In this document: one piece after another, positions 1-13,100 of the stretch
Position numbering within the stretch: position 1 is the stretch's first letter
Layout of the letters: each line of letters begins with the position of its first letter
Assembly (NCBI GenBank): GCA_019916065.1
Contig: CM034242.1
Coordinates: 44,211,010-44,275,009 of the forward strand
Direction: 5' to 3'
DNA from: Vitellaria paradoxa
Lineage: Eukaryota > Streptophyta > Magnoliopsida > Ericales > Sapotaceae
Length of the DNA stretch: 64,000 nucleotides
The notes under the pieces: generated by a model
Told to the model about the DNA's origin: nothing
Database searches by the model: none
The model's input: only the letters and a program-made list of their open reading frames with translations
Program-made: the position numbers and the translations under genes

Positions 1-1231
1 AAAATGTAGTTCCAATTTCTAAAGTTGAATTTCAACTTTAGAATTCCCTCGAGTTAACTCAAAAACTTTCACGGGTAGCAGTATGCTGTGTTTTTCTTTT
101 TTTTTTTTTTTTTCATATTGGGTTTTATTAGTGGGAATTGTAAATTAATGCAATGGTAAATAAGGGCACTACATGCTGAAGGTCCACTAGTTGAAACAGT
201 CCAAGATCCCTTAAATGAGAAATCAATCTATCATCTGTGTGGCCCTCCCATGTAATGAAAGAATTATATGATTTAAGTAGACATTATTACAAGTATTGAA
301 ATGTTTTAATCATAAAAAGTTATTGTTCTTCGATGACACCATCACATGGGATAATTTCTCCCTTCTTAAGCCTCAAAACTTGGCGGCCAATGATTCATCC
401 TGTTCATGAATTTTTTTTTTAAATAAAATACTTTTTCTAATAAAATGAAAAAAAAAAAAAAAAACTAGCACGTGACTAAAAATTTACAGAAATTAATTTG
501 TTTTAGAGTATTATTTTGTTATGCATTGTATGAACAAGCACTGAAAAAAATTAGACGGAAATTTTTCTCGTATTAGAGATAACGGTGTACTTATTGATAA
601 ACTTAAAACTCTTTACATACGCAGGTCTCGTTCAAACTTTTGAAGTCCTCTGGGCCCACTATGAGGCCCATCAAGTAAGTTTGCTAAAAAAATCAACACA
701 ATTTGGTTTGATATAAAATTTTAAAAAATTATATAAAGTGACACGTGACAAAATTTTAGTAAAGAATATTGAAACTTTTAGAGTTCTATAAAATTTTCTA
801 ATACAAATATCAGCCCAATTTTTTAAAAAATTTACCAAAATCCGTTGGAACGCTTGGAAGAAACTATTATGCCTTGTTCCAACAAATTTTCACAAATTTT
901 ATAAAAAGATTGGAAATTTTTGGAGTTTGAAAAAATTATAACTTTTGAAGTTCTTTGAAATGTTTTGAACTTATTTGAAGCTCCAAACGGCCCCTAAGGA
1001 ACGCAGAATATTCAATACTCTCTCTGTCTCTCTACATTATAAGGAACAATCTATTAATAATACTAAGTTTCCGTGTCTACTTCAAGGCTCATTACACTCC
1101 AGAAATATACATAGTCGATATCAACCAATTCACAGTACGACAGATACACATACTCCAGCACATATATGTACAGAAAGACTTGAGCAGAATATTAATAGGT
1201 CTGTCTCTCAACTTTATAAGGTGACTACTAA
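1..1231. other. Intergenic, downstream of the NTF2-like gene
   Basis: No coding exon was recognised. A 27-bp near-perfect palindrome lies at 17-43 (13-bp arms, one-base spacer). Around 900-1000 the sequence ends in CTCCAAACGGCCCCTAAGG, which resembles the end of a MITE, but its partner end could not be located with confidence. The rest is AT-rich with A and T runs. Confidence 0.5.
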
Positions 1232-4200
1232 CTACACAGTTGGATCTTTTCCGAACCCCATCAATGCATGAGTTGCCAGCATTGATCCTCGACGGGTCAT
1301 TTCAAACATTCGGCCAACAAGTGGCAGTTTAGTGGTCTCTCTATTCCGTAGGGGCTTCTTGTCCCACCTGTCCACATTATGCAAATTTTCTTCTATCAAC
1401 TCTCAAATTGATAACACATCATGGTTTTAAGATAAGCATAGTTCACGGTAAACACTGTAGGAGTAAAAGGATCAAATAATCTGCTAATTTGAAAAGTTTC
1501 AGAAAAAGGGCAACCTAGGGGGCTTTTGGAGTTCCGAAAAGGTTTTAAAAAACCAAAAGTTGGTATTGAAGTGATGTAAAATTGACAATTGGCGAAATTT
1601 GATTGGAGAAAGTTATAAACTTTTAAATTTTTTTGAAAAACTTCGGGATTCTAGATGCCCCCCTAATCCACAAATTTCTCACCCTGCGAAGTCTGAGAAA
1701 GGTCAAATATATGCAGTCTTCGCTCTACAAGCATAGAGTGTCTTTACAGTTCAAGTCATGGGTTGCAATTAAACAACCTTACCAGTGTTTCGAGGCTAAC
1801 ATTTAAAAGTTGTACTACTATGCATTCAAAATAATTGTGTCAAGACAAACATAGTCTTAGACAAGCCATTCTGTCAATTGCATGTACTTGTGACTGACAA
1901 CGACAATGATAGCGGCTTGAAAGGATACCAGTCTTCATGGCGAATGATTTTCCCATGTTCAACATCTAGCTTGATTAGTGATATCATATCAATGCCTCTC
2001 CCTAAAAACTTGTAATGTTGCTTGTTGTCAATTAGTATCTGAATCCATTTGCAGAGGTTAGTAGCCCGACGCGTACGAAGGAAACAGAAGAAGAAGAAGA
2101 AGAAAAAAAAAAAGGAACTAAAAGATCATTTCAAATAGGATAATAAGGGAGGTTTTAAACCTCTTGTTTGCTTGTTGAAATAACATTTTCCTTGACGCTG
2201 TATTCCACAATTTTTGATTCACCAAAGACCTGGCAATTTTAAAAGATTACTTGTAAGTGCTACAACAATCCACAGTTGAAAACTCCCACATCTAACAGAC
2301 TGTTGATCAGTTTAGCAGAATAGTATTGAGCAACAAGAAGCTGAGAGACTCAGAGACGTGTGGAAGCATTTGTTTGTTGTTGTTGTTATTATTATTATTA
2401 TTTTTGGGTAAGTAATATAGAAGCATTTAAGCGGAAGGTTTGGGAGGTTTCAACAAAAACAAACAAATAGGCTTACTCAGAGCAAGGAAAGCAACTCCCT
2501 CATTTCCTATGTTATTATATCCAAGTGCAAATGTTGCAATTTGTGTTTGAGCTATAGGCTGGCTAAACCACTAAATAATAGAAATTTATTCTTTTTTGGC
2601 AAATGCATAAACAGAGTTTTGTGAAGACTTCCAAAACCTTATTCTAAGACTAAAGAAAGCAACCTTGAGTACTCTAAATATCTACGTATCAAAATAGTGG
2701 TCTCAACCCAGTTAAAACAGCTTGAACTTTTCAGTGAAGGTTATAAACTTATGAGAGGAACTTAAAATAATCAACAAGGAATCCAATCATCTAACATGCT
2801 TGAAGAGCACTATCATAATCCACAATTCTCATCTTTATTACCTTGCTAACAGGATTAAATTTAGAAGAAAAAAAAAGTCAACCATCTTGATATCTTAATA
2901 CCCATATATTCTTCGCTTTCATATCTCAATTATACTATGTTCTCTAAAATTATGCATGCAATAAAAGATAACTCTGTTTGTCAGGATTCTGAGCATCCAT
3001 GTCACACTAAAGTTGAATCGATAGAGATAACTGTGTCTATCAGGTTTCTGAGAATCCATATGTCACAAGTAAGTTGAATGGCTATTCCCAAGTCACTACA
3101 TTCAGTCAGGATGACTCACTTCAATAAAGAGTGAACCAAAAAGAATAGAGAATCAATAATCAAGACTAAACAACCTTGGGAAGTGAATAGAAGGCTGATT
3201 TGATCTGCTTTATCCTGCAGGTTTGTAACCAATAATCAAATTTAGTTAGACAAAAGGAGGAAAAGGTAATTATCCTGCTACCTCATTGACTGAGACTATA
3301 TTTACCAAAATTTGATTTTCTACAAAAGATTATATGTATGTCAAAATGATTATTCAATGGTAACGGCATTTAATTTTATGTGTCTTTTACATGTAAACAT
3401 CTCTTCCACCAGGGAACATAAAATAAAAGCAGTCATCAGATTAGAAGGAATCAAATATAACTATCAGATATTCCATGTTTCTATAACTTTTTTTAAGAAA
3501 GAAATTAGAAGTCTCACTAGCAATCTGATGTTACTTCGTATTAACGTTCTCCATAAGGAACCAACAAAAAAGAACTGGCGAGATGATGGAATACCATTTT
3601 GGCAACTGTGATAACAATTCTTTGCGTAATATTGTCATACATACCCTCTAGCACACATTAGGGGGTCTTCAAAGGTTGCGTCTGGAGCATAGATTTCAAA
3701 ATCAGTAGGTGTAGCACAGGATCCATATCTGTTAACCATTTAGAATTAGTTAGCTATGTAGAACTGCGAAAAATATCATAACAAAAATGCCAAACTTTTG
3801 CAGAGTTCAGTAGTCCACAAACTTATCAAACTACAACGAACTTTATCGAAGCATAACACAACTATGTATTAGTCAGTTTAAACAAATAAAAATCAACTGT
3901 AACGCATACCCTTTTGAAACTTTTCAGTGTAAGCACATCAACAATATTTTGCTTGGATCAAGTGTTTGGTTTGAATTTGGGAGCGATTTGAATGAGGTTT
4001 GATCAAGGTATAACATCATGCAGCAGCGGCCAAAGAATTTGTCATTATAACATGAGTTTCTTGTTGTGTAGACATACTTGAGAGAACTTCCCAATTTTCT
4101 TAAGAGGACCTCCAAGTCAGCTTGAGCGGGTGCTAAAGCAGGTTTGAGAGATTTTTAGTAAAGGCTTGCTTGGATGGCAATATTTTGGCTCAATTTTGGA

Positions 4201-5522
4201 CTTCCAAATGGTTTTTGAGACATGCTAGAATGTTTTATGAGTTGAGGACTTATTGGAAGGCTATAGTTGCAAAGTTAACTTAGTCTTAACAAGAGAGAAA
4301 TACAAGATTATGCTTTGGTAGCTTTATCAATTTGTTCTTCGTCATAATGGTTGACAACAAGGACAAAACCAGGATTCTGAGTCTGCTGGGGGAGGGATTA
4401 TAACTAATATTATAAATTATATTTAGTGAACAAAAAATAAATTAATATATATGTATAGATGATACAATTAGTTAATCTTTTAATTTTTGGATTATATATA
4501 ACAATTAAGAAAAAATAATTAAATTTTAGGAATACTGGTCCATAACCTAAATTTTCTTAACTTAAAAATTTATATATATTATTGGCAGTGTTTTTCTGAC
4601 TAAGATCAACTATTTTTTAAAAATTTTAAGGGGGGCCAAACTATACTGTATTTTTTTTTAGTCAAAAATTCATATATACAGTTGGCATTTTCCAAAACTT
4701 AGGGGGAGCCATGGCTACCCCTAAACCCCCTAGCTCTGTCCCTGGTTGAGAAGGTGTATCGGTGGTCACCAAGCAATTTCCTGCTATGAATTCAATGTAA
4801 AGGCACTGCAAATTAGTGTCATAGCAGTGCCATGAATTTAATGTCATGGCAATCAATTACGGGAGAATAGTAAATGATTCTTGAACGAGCACTTGATTCA
4901 AAGGTCGTGGAGTCAATTGATACTTGAAATGCGAAGTGCGACTAGTAACTGTTCATTAGTTACAATAGTTGATCATGTCATAATTCTTCCCCATGATTTT
5001 GGTTCCATGTTAAAATAGTGTCCCTCCTACTTGTGTTATTGCATGACTATTTTTACAGGCAATAATTAAGCTACTAGGTTTGTAACTAACATTAACTAAC
5101 ATATAATCATTCAAATGGTTTTTTTTTTCTCTCTTTAAAAACCATCTAGGAAATTCCATGGAAAATGAATTGATTTCTCCATAATAAATGACAGCGTGAA
5201 AGTGAAAGAAAAAATAGTTAGCAGCTTCAAACAACATAGTTGTACGAACATTTTGAACGGTAAAGAGACAGAGAGCTATGCAAACACATAATTTAGATAT
5301 TTTCAATGAGATGTAATGTTCTCATATATATATATATATATATATACTGGATCAGTAAAAGGCATAATATATGTATGAAATGAATTATACGAGACAAAAA
5401 ATTAAAAATTAAAAATTTAATAAGAACTCACAGGTTGAGGAGATGAGGGAGTAAGCGATCTGAGATGCGTTTCGATGGATTAATGTCACAACCTTCCCTG
5501 CAAAGCCCTTCTCTTTCTTCAT
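1232..5522 (-). CDS. NTF2/SnoaL-like domain protein, conserved in plants, function unknown
   Basis: Six exons on the minus strand: 5522-5432, 3728-3645, 3214-3175, 2229-2161, 2038-1929 and 1367-1232. They give about 176 residues. Exons 2 to 6 join perfectly in phase with GT-AG borders. Visible pieces in order are YGSCATPTDFEIYAPD, FEDPLMCARG, IKQIKSAFYSLPK, VFGESKIVEYSVKEN, ILIDNKQHYKFLG, IIRHEDWWDKKPL and LATHALMGFGKDP before the stop. The pattern is that of small NTF2-fold plant proteins, where FEDP and HEDWW are typical conserved stretches. No catalytic role can be read. The start chosen is the Met at 5522 (MKKEKGFAGK); in-frame alternatives lie at 5573 and 5591. The exon 1/exon 2 junction is off by one base: exon 1 ends in phase 1 at a strong GTGAGT donor but exon 2 needs two bases before it. 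That is either a base error or a misplaced border. Confidence 0.72.
1513..1668. mobile_element. MITE-like element in the last intron of the NTF2-like gene
   Basis: The left end GGGGGCTTTTGGAGTTCCGA pairs with the reverse complement of the right end (GGGGGCATCTAGAATCCCGA). Both are flanked by CTA, a possible 3-bp target duplication. The element is about 150 bp and non-coding. Boundaries are approximate. Confidence 0.45.
5322..5346. repeat. (TA)n microsatellite
   Basis: An uninterrupted run of about eleven TA units lies inside the long first intron of the NTF2-like gene. Confidence 0.9.
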
Positions 5523-5591
5523 CCTTTCTGGTATTCTTGCAATCTTCAATAAAACCCCAGAACAAATACGCATGAAAGAGAGCAATTGCAA

Positions 5592-7159
5592 GAAAAAAAA
5601 AGAAAGTCACAATCATCTAACTGAAGACGCGGCATTCGATCCCCACGTACCTTGTGGGTGCTTTTCCATTGTGGATTCGGAAATTTTCTCGCGAAACAAA
5701 CGGCCAGGAAGAGTCTTTCCAGTGCCCAGAAAAAATAGAAAAGCCATGAGGTTTGAACAAGCGCCACGTGGCAATTGCGCGTCCATTCGCGCAACGGTCA
5801 AGTCGATTAGTTACGTCCACAGCGATGTTTTACAAAACTTTCCCTTCTTAATCTTTGCGTTGAATTTTTTTCGTTCGATTTTTAATTTTTGTTTTCAATT
5901 TTTAATTATTATTTTCATAGTTAAAAAAACATAATAAAAATTTAAAAATACATTTAATAATAATTATTGATTAATAATTATGAACTTTTACCGGTTAGAG
6001 TACCAAAAAATTTTAACAGTAAAAAATATTAAAAAATTCTAAAAGTTATTTACCTTTTATCTTACTGCACAAATTACGAACTCATAACTTATTCCATTTT
6101 ATTTCACTTTTTGACACCCCAAACGCACCCAGAAAAATTATTTAAAAGGTAATTAACGGATACGGTAAACAGTAAGAAATAAGTAGTGATCGGTATAATT
6201 GTGAATGATAATAATAATGTAAGAAATTGTAAACTTAAAAAAAATATCTATCCTAGATTTTCATAATTTTCAAAATTTTTGAATACAGTTTTTATTTTTT
6301 ATTTTTTAAATTGAAAACTATAAATACATTTATCAAAGAATTTTCATATTCAATTTTTAAAAGAAATAAAAATTAAAATTGAAAATTGAAAGATTTGCCA
6401 AACTCGTGGAGTTATTTTGAGAGTCCGCTGAACCAAAACATAGTAGTGCTGCTCCAAACGTAGACATTTCCTCAACCAAAACATGTAATGCTGCTCCATT
6501 GATCTTTATTGATCATACAAATTTATAGGCAAATTTCACTTTTTGTTCCATTTGATTTTATTTAAAATTTCAGTTTAAGGCTTAAATTATTTTTTTTTGT
6601 AAATTAAGAAACTAAAACTTTTAATTAGTCCCAATTTCACCCTTCAGTCACCATTTTGTCTATAAAAATTGAATAGTTATAAATGAAAGTACAAAGACAA
6701 AATAATTAATAAAGAAAATTGCAAGTAATTAAAAAAAAAAAAAAGAAACCTCCCCAAGCCCTGAAGTAAAATTTCGAATAAAACTCAAGCGAAGTGAAAT
6801 TCACCCTGAAGTTATTGACCAATTCTGCTATGTGGGTAGCTAATTTCAATATCAAGATATGACTCCAAACAGGCGATAACCGAAGAAAGTAACAAAATTT
6901 GATACTAAAGAAAATGGCACCTCATGCACAAGTACAAATTAAAAAAGAAAAAATCATATAATTACAAGGGCTTAGAATGTATCCTTCATCACTTCAAACA
7001 AGAATTAGGAAAAAAAAAAGCCCAACTGTTTTTATTCACTATTTCACAGAGAAAATTTTAAAAGTCTGAAACCCATCTTTTCTTTTTCTATTTTTCCTCT
7101 TCTCTACAGCAGCAAAAGGCAGATCTAATTTCCCTTCTTGCTGACACAGGGGTAGAAAT
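5592..7159. other. Intergenic between the NTF2-like gene and the EXO70A1 3' end
   Basis: The first 250 bases are GC-richer than the surroundings and are probably the promoter and 5' UTR of the minus-strand NTF2-like gene. The rest is AT-rich and includes a repeat at about 6003-6131. The last part, next to the EXO70A1 stop, is its 3' UTR. Short open frames on both strands at 5.55-5.93 kb overlap one another and look spurious. Confidence 0.5.
6003..6131. repeat. Dispersed AT-rich repeat, copy 1 (MITE-like)
   Basis: This shares a long alignable stretch with 18487-18628, including the words AAAAATATTAAAAA, CACAAATTACGAA and an ending CCAAACGCACCC / CCAAACGCATCC. The CCAAACGC end matches the ends of other MITE-like pieces in this window. 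No coding capacity. Confidence 0.55.
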
Positions 7160-10100
7160 CTACCTCCTAGATTCATTTAAGGTCTTCCCCTCAAAAAATT
7201 CACCAAGCATTCGGTCAAGATCCTCGGGTGAGTATCTGATGTATTTCTGCGCATTCTTGACATTCTCAACCAAGGACCTGTCACACACGGGAATACCAAT
7301 TTCAAAATCACGAAATTTTTTTTTTTTTTTTAAATAGAGGGCTCAGGATATATAATGCAGACAAAGACCATATCTCCTATCTTTACGTAACAACTATTTA
7401 GAGGCCGTTTCGATGGCCGAAAAAAGTTCAAAAAGTTGGAAAAAGTGAGTTGTGTCGGTCACTTTTTAACGTTTAGAAAACCAACCAAAATCCAACAAAA
7501 GAATCCGCTGGAATGGTAAAAAAAAGACCGTTCTAATGGTTCTAGTCAAAAACTGTGTTAGAAGCTCACAAATGTTGAAAGTTTGTAAAATTTAAATTTT
7601 GAAAGTAAACGCATGGAAAATAAAAATGACAAAATTGGTAAAAGTAGGTAATTTAAGTAGGTAACTTTTTGTAAGTTTGGGTAACTTTTGGTCAACCGAA
7701 CGGGGCCTTTGTTTATTTTTAGTCCGTACAAGCATATGTAGAAGTATCTTTACATTATTCATCAACTTTTTACATGCTAGGAGTTCACTGAGAGCATAAA
7801 AGAGTTTGAAATCCCATAAAACATCGTGAAGGTTACAAGTTAAGAGAATACAAACCCAAAACGTTTAATGAATGATCTGTATGCTGGCAACAAGACTTCA
7901 GCTACTGCAAGCCTCAGAGATTCTCGCAACTCGGTGTCAGGAACCGTCCACTGAGACTGTCTTTGATGAAGCTCCTCAAATTGCATATTGAACATCTTCA
8001 ATCTAGTAGCACAAATTTAGTACTCTCTCTCAGCTAAGATTTCTATAACAATATGAGCTAGAAAGAAGAAGAAAACAATATTTTTAAGAAAGATAGAAAC
8101 CTAAAATTGACCTGTCTTTGATTATTGTTCTTGAAACTCCACTACTATTTCCTCCATCAACACCGGCAGAAGTACCACCGCCAGATGAGCTTAGGCCTTG
8201 TACAGAGAGGGACTGCAGAATCTACAAAAGAGGAACCCAAATCATGGTTAGTATGATACTATGAGCTAATGATTTATGAAACATCAATTATGCTCACAAA
8301 GTTTCATGGGGCAACTATAGGCTCATAATTACATGATAGTGAATTAGTTTGCAATGCCAGAGTGAAGAATATATTTTCTCAGTAGAAAGAATATAACACA
8401 AATTAACAATTCAGAGTCATACAGTGGGCCAAAATCCAAATAGATGATGATAATATGCAACCAAATTCCAAGCACAGGTATACCGAAAATGGGGCACAAG
8501 ATGAATGGCGAAACAACTTGAGCATGCTCATATGGGCATTCTCTAGTGCAAGAATGCTTAAACCAAAGAAAAATTTCCAAGTAATATGTCAAAGGAGCAA
8601 CCAGGCACACAGCATAAACTAGAAGCATGGATTTCTTTTTTCACAAATTCACAAAAAATGACATGAGATTATACCACCATATGGATAGCCATGAGCCTCT
8701 AAAGAAAATAAGGTATGTTGTCAAGCTGCAACAATAAAAATTAATGTCCAAAATCAACTATATTTTGGCGTATGCATAGGGTTGACAGAACAAACCTTTG
8801 CCCAAGCAATCCTCTTGTACTGGTTTGCATGTTGCTGCACAATCCTCCTGTGTCTTTGGACCCAATCATCCCCTAACAAATCCTTCGCTTCAGACCTAAA
8901 ATCAACATGATATAAGCATCAATACTGTCATGCATACGAGACCAGCTTGGAATGCTCTTAACAAGCCATCTGAATCACAACTGTAAAACAAACCTGCGTA
9001 CAGATCTGACCATATAGTGAATATTGTTCATTAGAAACAATTGAGTCAGAGCAGGATCCTTATACTGATTCGATTTTCCATCCAAATTAGTTTGAAGAGC
9101 CTGCATTATTTGCATTGTTACAGAGGCCAACTGAGAATTTGTTTCCTCTCCATTCTCAAATTCTTGAAAAAGTTGCTTCAAGGTTGATTGATAGCTGAAC
9201 ATATTTAGGAATATATTGTCAGGTTGATTTTACTCAGATAATCTATGAGAATCAGGCAAAAAATAAGCTGTAAAACATGCTGCAACAACAACAAATAACA
9301 ACAAAAAGCATAACTGCATATTCAGGGATACGATATCAGTCAAGATATAGATTCAACATAAAACCCGATCCACAGAAACTGCAACTGTGATTGGTAAATA
9401 TTGTATGATTATGTTCCACAGTCAAATCTTGTCAAATTTGGGTTAGTATTCGTGCCGGATAATGTTCATGTTTTCTCTCGATAATTTCATGTTCAATATT
9501 GTGTTGTGTTTAATATTGTCATCCCTACAAAAAGCAATATGAATGTAACTTTAATTTGCCCAAGCCTAAAAGTATGGAATAGTATATGGAAAACATAGTT
9601 AATTAGACCTTTCAAAAAAAAAAAAAAACATAGTTAATTAGACTTACTCAAACAAAAACTTCACATAGTTAATGACATAGCTTGTCAAAGGATGGACAGT
9701 TCCATCCAACACAGCCGTTTTTGTTGCATCCTTTTCAACTGCTTCTTGAAAATCACCAAAGGTCTCTTGGGCTGTCTGGGCAAGCCGCTTCATCAAACTA
9801 AATGCAGATTCTCTGATGCCACTACAGGCTTTACCTTTGAAAAGTGTTTCGATCTGCCAACAATACATTTTAAATTTAAGTAAAATCTGTTTAGACATGC
9901 CAAGCTGTATAATAGAACAAGTTTGCATTCTCACACCTACTTGAACTAGATCAACAAATCAAATCGATCAATTCTCTAATTAAGATTTCCTTTGTGGAGT
10001 ACTTCATGATTCAAAAATAGATTAACAAATTAAATCCACAAACTAACCACCATAAGTTGAATCAGTAATTACAGTAGTCAAAATCAACATAAGAGAAAAA

Positions 10101-13100
10101 TAGTTCTTTTTTAGACCCAAGTACAGAAAGATTAAGGAAGTTTCTAAACTTCATCCTCAAAGGTATCGTACCCTAGATTTTGGATGTGAACCTTTTATAA
10201 ACATCAAGTGTGTATTAATATCTATGTTACATGGACTCTTCTAAATGTATGGTGTACCTGTGTTAGATACCCAACACCTGGACAAGGATACTTGAATTAA
10301 TGTATGGTACGTGTGTCCCAATATAATTAGATACATATTTAAAAATTCTATTATAGCACATAACTATGCATAAAACTTATATTTGATGCAAGAGATACTC
10401 TAATAGAACCTTGTTATTTGTTAATACCATATTGTTCTATAAAATAAAATAATTATATTAAGTATATGAATATTTTTCCGCGTCCCCATGTCCTTGAATA
10501 AGAGAACAAATGGATCTGATTCCTAGACATGCATTCGCACCCAACACGGTGTATTTGGTCATAAGTTAATAACCTTTGCAAAACATAAATTATAGTAATA
10601 CCGACTACAAAAGCCAAAATCAATACATCGCACTCATTAAAAACTAAATTAGTAATCTAATAACTTAAGTTGTAGGTGTTACATTTAGATCACCAAAATT
10701 AAATACATTTTACCCTACAATGTTCTCGATTGGCTCTAATCGTATTCCAATTATTTTATGGAAACGACATATAAACCATTATCCCAGTCAAGAAAAAGAA
10801 AAATAGCTTAAAATTCTACCACATGTTATTGCTACAGTTTCTAGTTACTTTTTAACATTTCTATGAATAAGAAAATAAATTAATTTCAGGAAAAATATTT
10901 AGTCATTCGATCTTCCCATTTACCATTGCGACAGTAGATAGTGAATGAGTACTTCCTTTGATGTGTAACAACTATACCTCAAAGTGGAGTTCTCGCATTA
11001 TTTCATACATGTCTAAAAGCACAAATAACTTTTCTGGTGATCTCTTGCTTTTAGCAATCGCCTCTCCAAAACTAAGTAGCACAGCAACACTACTTGCAGT
11101 AACTTCAGCAAAACATTGATCCATGAGAGAACCAATTCCTTCAAATATTTGGTCACAGACATTTCGTTCCCCAGCAAACAGCAGTTTGACCTGTTCAGTG
11201 TGATCAGTAGTTGGAAGAACAGACATCATTATTGATGAATTCTAATCACAACTTACAGCAATCCGCATGAAATGAATCCAGTTCCCAATCTTGGCCTCCA
11301 AAACCTCCCACTGCATCTTCTGAACATCATCTTTGCTTAGTTTTTCAACTCCCAATTTGCTGAGGCTTTCTTCCAAAACAGAAGAACGAGTATCCCTAAA
11401 TGAAAAGTACTATCATAATGTTAGTGGATTAGACGAGGGCATTCACAAGGCAGACCAATCTATCTTCAATTTTTCTATATGTTTGCTTTGATGCTTTGTT
11501 TCTCTAGTACCTGTGAATTTTAAGGTCCATTGAGAAACAGATGAGGAGACAGACTAGATAAGTTTAAAGTCAATGTTGAGTTAAAAATAAGTCAAGGAAA
11601 AGGAGATGGGTACAAATAGTAGCAGTGTGCACTCAGTAATCAAACTACTAGCACATTTTCATGACTCCACATTTCAGGACATAGTCCCACTCTTGATAAA
11701 CAGGTTAACGTTCTCCAATACCATTCACACAGTCCAATGCACTCTCAACAACAAAGGGACAGTAATACAGCACGTGATGATAGCAAGCGCGGATCTAACA
11801 CCTTCCGCACAAACAATGAAATTCTGGACCAGACAGAACTCACAATAGGCAGACAAACTACTGCCAGGGTTACAAAAACTACTTAGAACAGTAGAGAAAA
11901 AGTGTATAACACTCAATTTAATTAATCATAAAGCTCCCAGAATCCATAGGTTTATAATGCTTAAATAAAAATCCTAACTAGAAAATAAGTAACTGAATAA
12001 TATAAAATATAGAAACTAAATTATTTCTATCATTGGAATATTCTTAACTTGATAACTAAGTTAAATAAACTATTCTAGAAACGTATTTACAAATATAAAT
12101 AAATATTCTAAAACTAATTCTAAGTAAAATAAAATTGATGGCTAAATATAATTTTTAACGAGTATCCAAAATAAAGTAGAAAACTTCCATAATTGAGTCT
12201 TCTTACCATCTTCACCCTCGCATCAGATTGATTCCTAGACAGTAAACACCCAGTGTTTACTTGTTCTATATTTAGTTCTTAGCAGCAAAAGCAGCTTAGA
12301 TAAGCTGCCAGCTGATTTCAATTAATGCAACCTAATTACTGTTTAGTTATAAAAACATTCACTATTTTGTTAAATGAGTGTTAAGATCTAGCAGAACGTT
12401 GATTTCAAATATCAGGCCACATAGGACACTAATGGAGGTATTTACGTGTATATTTTCAGCAATTGTTGTCGGTGGCTAGCTTGAACCATTTGTTGGGCTA
12501 AATTATGCAGCAATGGTAAAACCCGTGGTGGTATGAGAGTAGGAGGAGTATAAACAGCAGGTTCCATGTTATTGTTACGGTGTTCAGAGTGACTATTAGA
12601 TGAAGGATGTTTGCCAGGTGATTCGGACGACGGCCGCATTGCACTGGGGAGGCACTCAAAAAGACGTTCAGGTTCCACAGGTTTGCTGAAAACAAAGAGT
12701 AAAACAATAATAAATTTCCAAACGCATAATTAGTGAGCAAAGTATCAAACAAACATTAGCATATTTTGAATTTAAAACACACGATAATTGGATAAATTAA
12801 TGACTATAAAAAGGAATCATTTCTACATAAATCACAAAATTCAACAAACAATAACACAACACTCCTTGTTTGTTCAGAATTATGCATGATACATTCATAA
12901 GATTAGAAGCGGTTTCAAACTAAGAATGGAAGCGCAGAGAAACCATATCTTTTGGTCGATGACCATCGTGTGAGGGATATTGAGTGTTAAACAGACATCA
13001 CAAAGCACTACATTTTTACAACATTAAACCTGACAAGAAAGAACATGAGAAAACCAGTGAATTAAGGAGTTCAGAATTCTTCATTTAAAAAAGATGAGAA

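Noticed and set aside
5546..5934. Several overlapping open frames of 60-120 codons on both strands
   Set aside because: They lie in the GC-richer promoter/leader area of the NTF2-like gene, contradict one another and show no domain. Only the frame starting at 5522 continues into recognisable exons.
11606..11848. Plus-strand 80-codon frame
   Set aside because: Lies inside an EXO70A1 intron, shows no codon pattern and matches nothing I recognise.
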